Below are positions 1-8,286 of a DNA stretch of 64,000 nt, piece after piece. Position 1 is the stretch's first letter. Each line of letters starts with the position of its first letter. This DNA is from Paraburkholderia phenazinium (lineage in GTDB: Bacteria > Pseudomonadota > Gammaproteobacteria > Burkholderiales > Burkholderiaceae), in NCBI RefSeq assembly GCF_900100735.1, contig NZ_FNCJ01000002.1:186001-250000 (forward strand), given 5' to 3'. The translations under genes and the position numbers were made by a program. A model generated the notes under the pieces. That model saw only the letters and a program-made list of their open reading frames with translations, searched no databases and was not told the DNA's origin.

Positions 1-1358
1 TTGTCCGTGTAATCGTTAAGCTGGGTCTGCTGGTCGGCTAGCGACTTCAGGTCGGTGGTCAGCCTGTTGCTGTGCATATCGAGCGTGCCGCCGGTTTTCA
101 GGAACGACGTCAGCGAGGTGTTCAACGAGGCAGCGAGACCGGTCTTCGAATTGAACAATGCGGCAACTCCGGTCGAGTTGTTGGTCAATGCATTGGTCAG
201 TGCGAGGTCGTCGGTTTTCAACGTGCCGTCTTTGCGGAACGTGATGCCGATGCCCGCGAGGGTGGCCGCGCCGCTGCTTTCTTTCAGGCCGCCGCTCATC
301 GCTCCCGAGAGCGTGTTGCGGATCGCGTTCATCGTCGCATCGCCGAGCAGCGCACCGCCTTGGGAACCGTGTTTCTTGGTTGCATCGAAACCGGTAAACG
401 AAGCGGCGGTTGTGACGAAGTTGTTGTACGCCGTGACGAAGGCGCCAATCGCGGTCTTCTGGTCGGTCACGTCCTGGGCGATCGTGAGCGTCTGCGGGCT
501 GCTGCTCACGGCGTCGGCCGTCAGGTTCAGCGTGAGGCCGTCAATCGCGGAGGTGACGATATTGCTCGGGCTCGAGACCTCCATGCCGGAGATGCTGAGG
601 TGCGCATCCTGACCCGCGACGCTTTGCTTCCAGTTGCCCGAGTCGTCCACCACGGTGGTGGCAGGCGTGGTGGTGGAGATGCTGGACTTGACGCTTAGCT
701 TGTTGAACTCGGCGTCGCCCGACTTGACCTGGACATTGATGCCGTTAGCGAGGCCGGTGGTGTTGGCGTGCAGCATCAGGTGCGCGCCGTCCACCCCGTT
801 GACGACCGTGGCCGAGACGCCCGGATTGCCGGCCGCCGAGTTGATGGCCGAGGCGATATCCGCCAGCGTACTCTTGCCGGACTGGATCGTGATGGTGGTG
901 CTCTTGCCGCCCAGCGACAAGGTCAGCGAACCGGCGCCGAGCGCCGCCTTGCTGGTGAACGCGCCCGAGGTGATGGACTGCGAGGTGGCAATGCTGTGTA
1001 CGTCGATGGCATAGCTGCCCGCCACCGCGCCTTTGCCGGCACTCGCCGTGAGGCCCTTGCCGCTGGCGCTGGCAGTGAAGGTCGAGAAAGCGGTACCGTC
1101 GGCGAGCGGCGCCAACGCGCTTTGCATCAGCGAGAGCACCGACTTCAGCGTGCCGATCGCGGTGAGCTGATCGTTGTCGCGCTTCGCGCTGCCGGCCAGC
1201 ATGGCATTCTTGCCGGCCACTTTCGCATTGACGATCGCGCTGACGAGCGCGTTCACGTCGGTATTCGATTTCGTTGCCCCGCTGATGATCGATTGCGCAG
1301 CGTCCTGAATCGACGTAGTCGCAGCGGTGGAAGCGGTGGTGTTGGATACCGTTGACAT
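1..1358 (-). CDS. fliD: Flagellar hook-associated protein 2 (filament cap), C-terminal end cut by window edge
   Basis: FliD forms the pentameric cap at the tip of the growing flagellar filament and helps fold flagellin subunits as they emerge. The minus-strand frame is open from the ATG at 1358 to the window edge, about 452 residues, so the stop lies outside. The translation is Ser/Thr/Ala-rich with an N-terminal region typical of FliD (MSTVSNTTAS, then DVNALVSAIVNAKVAGKNA). It has the central FliD repeats (for example KSTLADIASAINSA) and a C-terminal region with DYTDQ-type heptads beginning at the edge. Such proteins have coiled-coil-prone ends that pack in the filament tip. No other flagellar gene is inside the window, so the operon continues to the left. 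Identity is strong from overall composition and order, but the C-terminal end cannot be checked. Confidence 0.88.
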   Translation of the reverse strand, partial: MSTVSNTTASTAATTSIQDAAQSIISGATKSNTDVNALVSAIVNAKVAGKNAMLAGSAKRDNDQLTAIGTLKSVLSLMQSALAPLADGTAFSTFTASASGKGLTASAGKGAVAGSYAIDVHSIATSQSITSGAFTSKAALGAGSLTLSLGGKSTTITIQSGKSTLADIASAINSAAGNPGVSATVVNGVDGAHLMLHANTTGLANGINVQVKSGDAEFNKLSVKSSISTTTPATTVVDDSGNWKQSVAGQDAHLSISGMEVSSPSNIVTSAIDGLTLNLTADAVSSSPQTLTIAQDVTDQKTAIGAFVTAYNNFVTTAASFTGFDATKKHGSQGGALLGDATMNAIRNTLSGAMSGGLKESSGAATLAGIGITFRKDGTLKTDDLALTNALTNNSTGVAALFNSKTGLAASLNTSLTSFLKTGGTLDMHSNRLTTDLKSLADQQTQLNDYTD

Positions 1359-1471
1359 GACGTGTTGGCCCCTCGCGTCAGCATAATTAGTGATTGGAAA
1401 GCGGCAGTCAGCAGGCGCTCAGGCAAGCGCTTCTGCTGGTTTCGAACCCTTACAGATCGAAATGTAAGATA

Positions 1472-1500
1472 TTGTAATAACTTATGTGTGAAGATTACAA
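1472..1500. repeat. Inverted repeat in the fliD-marR1 intergenic region
   Basis: TTGTAAT (1472-1478) and ATTACAA (1494-1500) form 7-bp inverted arms separated by 15 bp, in an AT-rich patch of an otherwise GC-rich region between the divergent fliD and marR1 genes. It could be a regulator site or part of a promoter. No function is established from sequence alone. Confidence 0.4.
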
Positions 1501-1542
1501 GATATTTTCGATTTGCTTGCTGGACACCGTGCGGGTTGACGC

Positions 1543-1556
1543 TGTGCGTACGCACA
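1543..1556. promoter_or_regulatory. Palindromic operator candidate upstream of marR1
   Basis: TGTGCGTACGCACA is a perfect 14-bp palindrome ending 15 bp before the marR1 start. Its core GTGCGTACGCAC recurs with one or two changes before marR2 (2102) and emrA (2655). MarR proteins typically bind 12-20 bp palindromes at or near their own promoters, so this is the probable autoregulatory site. Binding itself is inferred. Confidence 0.7.
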
Positions 1557-1571
1557 TATAGACTGCATCAC

Positions 1572-1997
1572 ATGAACGGACCTCTCTCTTACGACGAGTG
1601 CAACTGCTTCGCACTGCGCCAGGCGGCGCGCTACGTCACGCAGATTTACGAGCGCCATCTCGGCGAGGTGGGGCTGACGGCTGCGCAATTCAGCATCATG
1701 GCAAAGCTGGCCCGTAAGGCGCCTGCCACCATGGTGGAGCTGGCCGAGGCAATGGTGATGGACCGCACCACACTAGTGCGGGCGCTCAAGCCGCTGCAGC
1801 GCGACGGCTACGTCATCAGCGAGGCGTCGGAGCATGACGGCCGGACTTATCTGTTCAGTTTGTCGGAGAGTGGCAAGGCGACATTTGCCGAGGCGGCCAT
1901 CGCGTGGCGTAACGCGCAAGCCGAGTTCGAAGGGAAGTTCGGCCGCGCGCGAGCCAAGGCACTGCGCGCGGAACTGTTCGGCCTGACCGCCGAGTGA
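1572..1997 (+). CDS. MarR-family transcriptional regulator 1
   Basis: A 141-residue winged-helix repressor of the MarR family. The conserved core runs from CFALRQAARYVTQIYERHL, through the recognition-helix region (MVELAEAMVMDRTTLVRALKPLQRDGYV, residues about 56-83), to the wing (EASEHDGRTYLFSLSESG). The start at 1572 is chosen because it follows the palindrome at 1543-1556 and aligns with the start region of the paralogue downstream. No clear Shine-Dalgarno precedes it. The next gene is a close paralogue, and both stand before a three-part efflux pump, so the likely role is control of that pump in response to a small, probably aromatic or phenolic ligand. The ligand is unknown. Confidence 0.88.
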   Translation: MNGPLSYDECNCFALRQAARYVTQIYERHLGEVGLTAAQFSIMAKLARKAPATMVELAEAMVMDRTTLVRALKPLQRDGYVISEASEHDGRTYLFSLSESGKATFAEAAIAWRNAQAEFEGKFGRARAKALRAELFGLTAE

Positions 1998-2101
1998 GGC
2001 GTCACTAAAGGACACGAAGAGGCACGCGCGGATTACAGCGTGGAGCGCCGGCACATGGAGTCGGAAGCTAAAGGAATCGGTTTGAAAGTTTAAGATGACA
2101 A

Positions 2102-2113
2102 GTGCGTATGCAC
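2102..2113. promoter_or_regulatory. Palindromic operator candidate at the start of marR2
   Basis: GTGCGTATGCAC matches the marR1 palindrome at 11 of 12 positions. It lies inside the reading frame if the ATG at 2095 were used, and just before the ATGs at 2119 and 2134. Its position argues for one of the later starts. Confidence 0.6.
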
Positions 2114-2118
2114 TCAGA

Positions 2119-2550
2119 ATGGAACCCGACACGATGCAATTGCTACCCGATGACGACTGTTTTGCGATTCGCCAGGCGGCCCGTTACGTCTCGCAGTTGT
2201 ACGACCGGCATCTTGCGCAGGTCGGACTGACGATCACGCAGTTCTCGATCCTCGGCCGGTTTCACGGCGGCAGGTTGCTGACGATGAAGCAACTCGCCGA
2301 CGCGATGGTGATGGAGCGGACCACGCTGGTGCGGGCAATTCAGCCCTTGCAGCGCGATGGCCTGCTGTCGAGCCGGAGCGCGCCAACCAAGGGCAGGGAG
2401 CTGTCGCTCAGATGGACGCCGGCCGGCGAGGCGAAGTATGCCGCCGCGCGGGCTCACTGGGATGCGGCACAGGAAGATTTCGAACAGCGCTTCGGTGCCG
2501 AGCGCGCGGCAACGCTGCGGCGCGAGTTGCTGGACATGACGAAGGCCTGA
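2119..2550 (+). CDS. MarR-family transcriptional regulator 2 (paralogue of the preceding gene)
   Basis: A MarR winged-helix protein of about 143 residues, clearly similar to the product at 1572: both share CFA-RQAARYV-Q-Y-RHL near the N-terminus and LA-AMVMERTTLVRA-PLQRDG in the DNA-reading region. Three in-frame ATGs exist (2095, 2119, 2134). The 2095 start would put the operator-like palindrome inside the coding sequence, so 2119 is used, and 2134 is an equally possible start. None has a good Shine-Dalgarno. It lies 122 bp after marR1 and 125 bp before emrA. The duplication suggests two sensors, possibly with different ligands, acting on one operator type. Confidence 0.87.
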   Translation: MEPDTMQLLPDDDCFAIRQAARYVSQLYDRHLAQVGLTITQFSILGRFHGGRLLTMKQLADAMVMERTTLVRAIQPLQRDGLLSSRSAPTKGRELSLRWTPAGEAKYAAARAHWDAAQEDFEQRFGAERAATLRRELLDMTKA

Positions 2551-2654
2551 TCGAGAGGGTTTGAGTCAGACGTTTTTGTCGCAAGCGGACCGGGCGTCCT
2601 GAAAGGCCAGGTCACGGGTGGCGTGCCGGTCACGCTCATTTTCAATATCGTTAA

Positions 2655-2666
2655 GTGCATACGCAC
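2655..2666. promoter_or_regulatory. Palindromic operator candidate upstream of emrA
   Basis: GTGCATACGCAC is the third copy of the motif found at 1544 and 2102; as a palindrome it is the reverse complement of the marR2 copy GTGCGTATGCAC. It ends 8 bp before the emrA start, where a bound repressor would block transcription or initiation of the pump operon. Confidence 0.68.
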
Positions 2667-2674
2667 ATCCAATC

Positions 2675-3799
2675 ATGTCCACTACTCCTTCGACTCTCGC
2701 TCCGCCCAGCGCCGCGGGTCTCGCTCAACCGGCCCGGCGCACGCCGTGGATGCTGCTCGCGGTGATCGTCGTGCTGGTGGTGCTGGCGAGCGCGCTGTCG
2801 TACTGGCTGCTGGTCGGCCGCTTTGTCGAAAGCACCGACGACGCCTACGTGGGCGGCGACGTGACGGTGATGGCGCCGAAGGTGAACGGCTTTGTGACGG
2901 ATCTGCTGGTGCGCGACAACCAGCACGTGCAGGTGAATCAGGTGCTGATCCGGCTCGACGCGCGGGATTACGACGCGCGGCTCGCCCAGGCCAGCGCCGA
3001 CGTGCAGAGCGCGCAGGCCGCGGTGACCGAGCTGCAGGCGAAAAAGTCGCTGCAACTGGCCACCATCGACGAGCAGGCGGCCGAGGTGAAGGCGTCGGGG
3101 GCTGAGTTGACCCGCAGCGCCCAGGACGAAACGCGTTACCGCGAACTCGTCAAGGACGAGGCGGTGTCGAACCAGATCGTCGAGCGGGCCGATGCGGACC
3201 TCGCCAAGGCGCACGCCGCGGTGGACCGCAGCGGCGCCGCCTTGCTCGCTGCGCAACGCGAGATCAGCGTGCTCGATGCGCAGATCGGCGCGGCGCAAGC
3301 CCGGGTGGCGACGGCACAGGCGGCGCAGCGCGTGGCCGAACTGAATGTGGAATACACCACGATCCGCTCGCCGGTGGATGGCTACGTCGGTAATCGGACC
3401 GCCCAGGTCGGGTTGCTTGCCAATACCGGCGTGTCGCTGCTGACGGTGGTGCCCTCGACTGGCCTATGGGTCGACGCCAACTTCAAGGAAGACCAGTTGA
3501 AGAAGATGCACGCGGGCGACACCGCCGAGGTGACGCTCGACGCCTCCAGCAAAACGCTGCACGGCGTGGTGGACAGTCTGGCGCCCGCCACCGGCGCGAC
3601 CTTCAGCGTGCTGCCGGCGGAAAACGCCACCGGCAACTTCACGAAGATCGTGCAGCGCGTGCCGGTGCGGATTCGCCTCGACGCGCCGCAGGACATGCAA
3701 GGCGTGTTGCGGCCCGGTCTTTCGGCGACCGTGAAGGTGCATTTGGGCACGGGCACTGACACGACCAGCGCGAACGCCAGCGCCGCAGCGCATTCCTAA
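2675..3799 (+). CDS. emrA: EmrA-like membrane fusion protein of a multidrug efflux pump
   Basis: Periplasmic adaptor (HlyD/EmrA family, 374 residues) linking an inner-membrane MFS pump to an outer-membrane channel. It has a short cytoplasmic N-terminus, one membrane helix at about residues 23-47 (MLLAVIVVLVVLASALSYWL), the family hallmark ESTDDAYV just after it, then a lipoyl-like half (APKVNGFVTDLLVRDNQHV). A long Ala/Gln-rich alpha-helical hairpin (about 100-215) follows, then the second lipoyl half with TIRSPVDGYVGN and a beta-barrel domain. The ATG at 2675 is preferred over the upstream frame extension because the operator-like palindrome at 2655 precedes it. emrB follows after 34 bp. Substrate is unknown. 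MarR control suggests drugs or phenolic compounds. Confidence 0.92.
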   Translation: MSTTPSTLAPPSAAGLAQPARRTPWMLLAVIVVLVVLASALSYWLLVGRFVESTDDAYVGGDVTVMAPKVNGFVTDLLVRDNQHVQVNQVLIRLDARDYDARLAQASADVQSAQAAVTELQAKKSLQLATIDEQAAEVKASGAELTRSAQDETRYRELVKDEAVSNQIVERADADLAKAHAAVDRSGAALLAAQREISVLDAQIGAAQARVATAQAAQRVAELNVEYTTIRSPVDGYVGNRTAQVGLLANTGVSLLTVVPSTGLWVDANFKEDQLKKMHAGDTAEVTLDASSKTLHGVVDSLAPATGATFSVLPAENATGNFTKIVQRVPVRIRLDAPQDMQGVLRPGLSATVKVHLGTGTDTTSANASAAAHS

Positions 3800-3833
3800 C
3801 CACGCCGCGTTCGCGTTTCGCTTCAGGCCTGCC

Positions 3834-5405
3834 ATGACCCACCCTCCGTTGAACCCCGCCAACCAGCCGACCCGCACCAAGGTGCTGGCGTTCGCGCTGA
3901 TGTGCCTCGGCTTTTTTATGGCGACGCTGGACATCCAGATCGTCGCGTCTTCTCTGCGCGATATTGGCGGCGGGCTGTCCGCCAGCCAGGATGAACTGTC
4001 GTGGGTGCAGACCTCGTATCTGATCGCCGAGATTCTGGTGATTCCGATGTCGGGCTGGCTCACACGGGTCTTCTCGACACGCTGGCTGTTTGCCTTCTCG
4101 GCGCTCGGCTTCACGATTACCAGCATGCTGTGCGGACTCGCGTGGGACATCAATTCGATGATCCTGTTTCGCGGCCTGCAAGGGGCGCTCGGCGCCGCGA
4201 TGATTCCCACCGTATTCACCACGGCCTTCGTGCTGTTCCCCGGCAAGCAGCGGCTGATTGCCTCGACCACCATCGGCGCACTGGCTTCGCTCGCGCCGAC
4301 CGTCGGACCCGTGATCGGCGGCTGGATCACCTCGCAATGGTCCTGGCACTGGCTGTTCTATCTGAACCTCGTGCCGGGCGTGTTCGTCACGCTGCTGGTG
4401 CCGAAGTTCGTGCATATCGATGAAGTCGATCTGTCGCTGCTGAAAAAGGGCGATTACCTCGGCATGCTGCTGATGTCCGGCTTTCTCGGCTGCCTCGAGT
4501 ACGTGCTCGAAGAAGGGCCGCGCAAGAACTGGTTCGGCGACGACGCGATCATCCTGTGCACCTGGATCTCCGTGATCTGCGGCTTTCTGTTCCTTGTGCA
4601 CGCGTTCACCGCCAAGGAGCCGATCGTCGATCTGCGCGCGCTGGCGATTCGCAATTTCGGCGTCGGCTGCCTGCTGTCGTTTATCACGGGAGTGGGCATC
4701 TTCTGTACGGTGTTTCTGACCCCGGTGTTTCTCGGGCGCGTGCGCGGTTTCGATTCGCTGCAGATCGGCCTGGCGCTCTTGTCGGTGGGGTGTTTTCAGC
4801 TCATGGCGCTGGTGGCCTACGCGCTGCTGGCGCGCGTCGTCAATATGCGCTGGCTGCTGGTGTTCGGGCTCGTGTGCTTCGGTCTGGGTTGCTATCTGTA
4901 CGTGCCACTGACCAATCAGTGGGGCTGGCAGGAACTGCTACTGCCGCAGGCCTTGCGCGGCATCGGCCAGCAGTTCTGCGTGCCGCCGATCGTAACGATG
5001 GCGCTTGGCTCGCTGCCGCCCTCGCGGCTGCGCTCGGCGAGCGGCCTGTTCAACCTGATGCGCAATCTGGGCGGTGCGATTGGCATTGCGGTCAGCAGCA
5101 CGATGCTCAACGACCGCCTGAACCTCCATTACGAACGGCTCGACGAGCACCTGACGGCAGGGCGGCCGCTGGTCGAAGGCTTGCTGCAGCAGCAGGCCGC
5201 GCGGCTTGCGGCGGTGGGGGGCGACACGCTCAACGCGGCGCATGCGGGTCTCGATCTGCTGCATGCCTTGTTGATGCGCGAAGCCTTGGTGCTGACTTTT
5301 TCCGACACCTTTCTCGCGGTCGCGTTGTGCTTTGTGGTGGGTTTGCTGAGTGTGGCGTTTTCGCGTCCGTTCGGGCTGACCGCGCCGCCGCCTGACGCTC
5401 ACTAG
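3834..5405 (+). CDS. emrB: EmrB-like MFS drug transporter (DHA2 family, 14 membrane helices)
   Basis: Proton-driven inner-membrane drug exporter of 523 residues, the usual length for the DHA2/EmrB family. Visible marks are the first helix with MATLDIQIV, the DELSWVQTSYLIAEI segment typical of EmrB, and motif C in helix 5 (LAPTVGPVIGGW), which defines drug/H+ antiporters. The strongly hydrophobic profile fits 14 helices. It lies between emrA (34 bp upstream) and the outer-membrane factor (20 bp downstream), so the three are one transcript and form a complete envelope-spanning pump. The exported compound cannot be deduced from sequence. Confidence 0.93.
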   Translation: MTHPPLNPANQPTRTKVLAFALMCLGFFMATLDIQIVASSLRDIGGGLSASQDELSWVQTSYLIAEILVIPMSGWLTRVFSTRWLFAFSALGFTITSMLCGLAWDINSMILFRGLQGALGAAMIPTVFTTAFVLFPGKQRLIASTTIGALASLAPTVGPVIGGWITSQWSWHWLFYLNLVPGVFVTLLVPKFVHIDEVDLSLLKKGDYLGMLLMSGFLGCLEYVLEEGPRKNWFGDDAIILCTWISVICGFLFLVHAFTAKEPIVDLRALAIRNFGVGCLLSFITGVGIFCTVFLTPVFLGRVRGFDSLQIGLALLSVGCFQLMALVAYALLARVVNMRWLLVFGLVCFGLGCYLYVPLTNQWGWQELLLPQALRGIGQQFCVPPIVTMALGSLPPSRLRSASGLFNLMRNLGGAIGIAVSSTMLNDRLNLHYERLDEHLTAGRPLVEGLLQQQAARLAAVGGDTLNAAHAGLDLLHALLMREALVLTFSDTFLAVALCFVVGLLSVAFSRPFGLTAPPPDAH

Positions 5406-5425
5406 AAAATAATAAGGATAGCGAT

Positions 5426-6847
5426 ATGAAATATATCACCGCGAAAGGCATGGCGAGTCTGCTGCTTCTGAGCCTCGCTGCGTGCGCCGTGCCGCCGGCC
5501 CAGCATGCGGATCTGCCGCACGCCGTGCAAGCCGTGGCGCCTACGGCATGGAGTGTCGCGGCGCCGCAAGATAGCGCGGATGCGAACGCGTGGTGGGCGC
5601 GCTTCGGCGACCCGGTCATGCGTCAACTGATCGAGGACGTGCTGACCGGCAATCTGGATGTGCAGGCCGCCGTTGAACGCGTCAAACAGGCGCAGGCCAT
5701 CACGACCCAGCAACGCTCGGCGCTGCTGCCCGAACTGGATGCGACCGCCACCGCAGCGGACCAGCGGATCAATGCGCCACCGCCGCTCGGCTATGTGCGG
5801 CAGGCCGGCGTGGGTGTGGCGGCTAGCTGGACGCCCGATGTGTTCGGCGGCGAGCGGCTTGCCGTGCTGGCCGCGCAGGCGCAGACGGCGGGCCGTGCGG
5901 CTGCGCTCGATGAACTGCGGCTGGCGCTCGCGGCCAACACGGCCGCCGCCTATATCGACTTGCGCTGGGCGCAGTCGGAGTTGCAGATTCTGAGCGACAA
6001 CGAGCAGATCAGAAACCGCGCCCTCAAGCTGACGCAAGAGCGCCTGCACTACGGCCTGTCCACGCAGCTCGACGTCGCGCGTGCGCAGAACCAGTTGCAG
6101 GATCTGCAGGCGCAGATTCCGCAGGTGCAATCGCGCATCCAGCATCAGCTCAGCCTGATCGCGGTTTACTCGGGCCGCACGCCGGAAAGCGTCGGCAGCT
6201 TGCTGTTGAGCGACGCGCGCGACATTCCGGTGCCGGCGCAAAGCGTGCCGCAGATTCTGCCGTCCGAAGCGCTGTTGCGCCGGCCCGATGTGCGCACCGC
6301 CTACGCCAGCGTCGAGCAGCGCGCAGCGGAAGTGGGCGCGTCGAGGGCACAACGCTATCCGCAGTTCAGGCTGAATCTGGCGGACGGTCTGCTGGCGTCG
6401 TCGTATCTCGGCTTGCCTACGCTGACCAACAACCTCTTCAGCGCGGCGTTGAGCGCGACTAGCCCGATCTTCAACGCCGGCCGGATCACGGCCGGTATCG
6501 ACGAGAGCGAAAGCAAGTTGCGCGAATCGCAACTCGGCCTGCAGCAGACGATGCTGCAGGCGCTCAAGGAAGTCGAAGACACCCGCAGCGATCTGGTCAA
6601 CGACGCCGTGCAGGTCGATCGTCTGGGCGGCGCGCTGGACGCGTCCGATCACGCGCTGCGGCTCTCCACCGAACTGTACAAGGACGGCGCCTCCAGTTTT
6701 CTCGACGTGCTGGCGGCGCAGGAGGCGTATCTGCGCGACTCCGAGGCTTTGAATCAGGCGAAACGCGAACACGCGCTGGCGGCCGTGGCGCTGTACCGCT
6801 CGTTGGGTGGCGGATGGGATGCACCAGCGGCGGTCGCCGCGAACTGA
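5426..6847 (+). CDS. Outer-membrane efflux lipoprotein (OprM/NodT family)
   Basis: Outer-membrane channel of 473 residues that completes the pump with EmrA and EmrB. The N-terminus is a lipoprotein signal with lipobox LAAC (Cys at about residue 20). The mature part has the family features: WWARFGDPV near the start, two repeated coiled-coil halves (AAVERVKQAQAITTQQRSALLPEL and the later SESKLRESQLGLQQ), and the PDVFGGER and RRPDVR motifs seen in NodT proteins. TAAGGA lies about 10 bp before the ATG as ribosome-binding site. The thiolase gene follows after 34 bp and may be on the same transcript. Confidence 0.93.
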   Translation: MKYITAKGMASLLLLSLAACAVPPAQHADLPHAVQAVAPTAWSVAAPQDSADANAWWARFGDPVMRQLIEDVLTGNLDVQAAVERVKQAQAITTQQRSALLPELDATATAADQRINAPPPLGYVRQAGVGVAASWTPDVFGGERLAVLAAQAQTAGRAAALDELRLALAANTAAAYIDLRWAQSELQILSDNEQIRNRALKLTQERLHYGLSTQLDVARAQNQLQDLQAQIPQVQSRIQHQLSLIAVYSGRTPESVGSLLLSDARDIPVPAQSVPQILPSEALLRRPDVRTAYASVEQRAAEVGASRAQRYPQFRLNLADGLLASSYLGLPTLTNNLFSAALSATSPIFNAGRITAGIDESESKLRESQLGLQQTMLQALKEVEDTRSDLVNDAVQVDRLGGALDASDHALRLSTELYKDGASSFLDVLAAQEAYLRDSEALNQAKREHALAAVALYRSLGGGWDAPAAVAAN

Positions 6848-6881
6848 GGTGATGTTGTGCTCTAACTGCGAGAGGCAAATG

Positions 6882-8066
6882 ATGAACAAGCGAGACGTAG
6901 TGATCTGCAACCCTGTGAGAACGCCGATCGGCGCGTACAACGGCACGCTGAAGGAGGTGCCGGCCACCGACCTCGGCGCCGCCGCCGTACGCGAGACCCT
7001 GCGGCGCAGCGGTCTGGCTGGCGCGGAACTTGGCTCGGTGGTGCTGGGTAATGTGATTCAGGCCGGTAACCGGATGAACCCGGCGCGCCAGGCGGCAATT
7101 GGCGGCGGCGTGCCGGTCGCCGTGCCGGCGCTGACGGTCAACCGGGTGTGCGGCTCGGGCGCACAGGCGATTGCTTCGGCGGCTAACGAAATCTGGCTGG
7201 GTCTCGGCGACGCTGCGGTGGCGGGCGGCATGGAGAATATGGACCGCGCGCCCTATCTGCTCGACGGCGGCCGCTGGGGCTACCGCATGGGCAATGCGCA
7301 GGTGCACGACAGCATGCTGCGGGATGGCCTGGTGGATGCGTTCTCCGGCGAGCATTCCGGTTGGCACACCGAAGACCTCGTGACGCAGATGGAGATCACA
7401 CGGGAGGCCCAGGACCGCTGGGCCGCGCGTTCGCAGCAGCGTTTTGCCGCGGCGCAGGAGCGCGGCCTGTTCGACGCCGAGCTGGTGAGCGTGACGGTCC
7501 AGAGCCGCAAGGGACCGCAGCCGTTCGCCCGCGACGAGCAGCCGCGTGCCGATACCACGGTCGAGACGCTCGCCAAACTGCGTCCGGCGTTCCGCCCCGA
7601 CGGCACGATTACCGCCGGCAACGCGCCGGGTCTGAATAGCGGTGCCGCGGCGATGCTGGTCACGGAGCGCGGCTTTGCCGAGGTCCACGGCATCGAACCG
7701 TTCGCGCGGCTCGCCGCTTACGGCGTTGCCGCAGTCGAGCCCGGCATGTTCGGCCTCGGGCCGGTGCCGGCTGTGGAGATGGCGCTGGCGCGCGCCGGCT
7801 GGCAACTGAAGGATGTCGAGCGCTTTGAGATCAACGAGGCTTTTGCTGCGGTGCCGATTGCGGTCGCGCGCAAGCTTGGGCTCGACGAAGAGCTTGTCAA
7901 CGTCGAGGGTGGAGCGATCGCGCACGGCCATCCGATCGGTGCGACCGGCGCAGTGCTGACCACCCGGCTGCTCCACTCGATGCGCCGCGACGGGCTCAAG
8001 CGCGGCATCGTCACGTTGTGTATCGGCGGCGGGCAGGGCATCGCGCTGGCGCTCGAAATCCTCTGA
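6882..8066 (+). CDS. Thiolase (acetyl-CoA C-acyltransferase family)
   Basis: Thiolase of 394 residues, catalysing Claisen condensation or thiolytic cleavage of acyl-CoA. All catalytic signatures are present: nucleophile Cys in NRVCGSGAQA (about residue 89), INEAFAA, the active-site His in GHPIGATGA and the second Cys in CIGGGQG. Two adjacent ATGs exist at 6879 and 6882; AGAGG at 6871-6875 spaces better for 6882. It could be a biosynthetic AtoB/PhaA-type enzyme or a beta-ketoadipyl/3-ketoacyl thiolase. No dehydrogenase or hydratase partner is adjacent, which leaves the pathway open. Its close spacing behind the efflux operon is unusual. Confidence 0.92.
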   Translation: MNKRDVVICNPVRTPIGAYNGTLKEVPATDLGAAAVRETLRRSGLAGAELGSVVLGNVIQAGNRMNPARQAAIGGGVPVAVPALTVNRVCGSGAQAIASAANEIWLGLGDAAVAGGMENMDRAPYLLDGGRWGYRMGNAQVHDSMLRDGLVDAFSGEHSGWHTEDLVTQMEITREAQDRWAARSQQRFAAAQERGLFDAELVSVTVQSRKGPQPFARDEQPRADTTVETLAKLRPAFRPDGTITAGNAPGLNSGAAAMLVTERGFAEVHGIEPFARLAAYGVAAVEPGMFGLGPVPAVEMALARAGWQLKDVERFEINEAFAAVPIAVARKLGLDEELVNVEGGAIAHGHPIGATGAVLTTRLLHSMRRDGLKRGIVTLCIGGGQGIALALEIL

Positions 8067-8286
8067 TGTGAGGCGCGGGCGCGGCAGAGGCGGGGCAGGC
8101 GTGGAGAGGCAGCGTTGCGGCGCGCGGCCTGCCGCCCGCCGCGCCGATGCGAATCGGGAATCTTTGCTACATTCACACAGACGCCTGGTTCGCGTCCTGC
8201 GCGCCATGAGCGCCGGGCGGCTCATCGCCCGCGAACCTGCGCGAAGCGCTGCGAACTGAACAACCCATCCTCCAAGAGACAATGCA

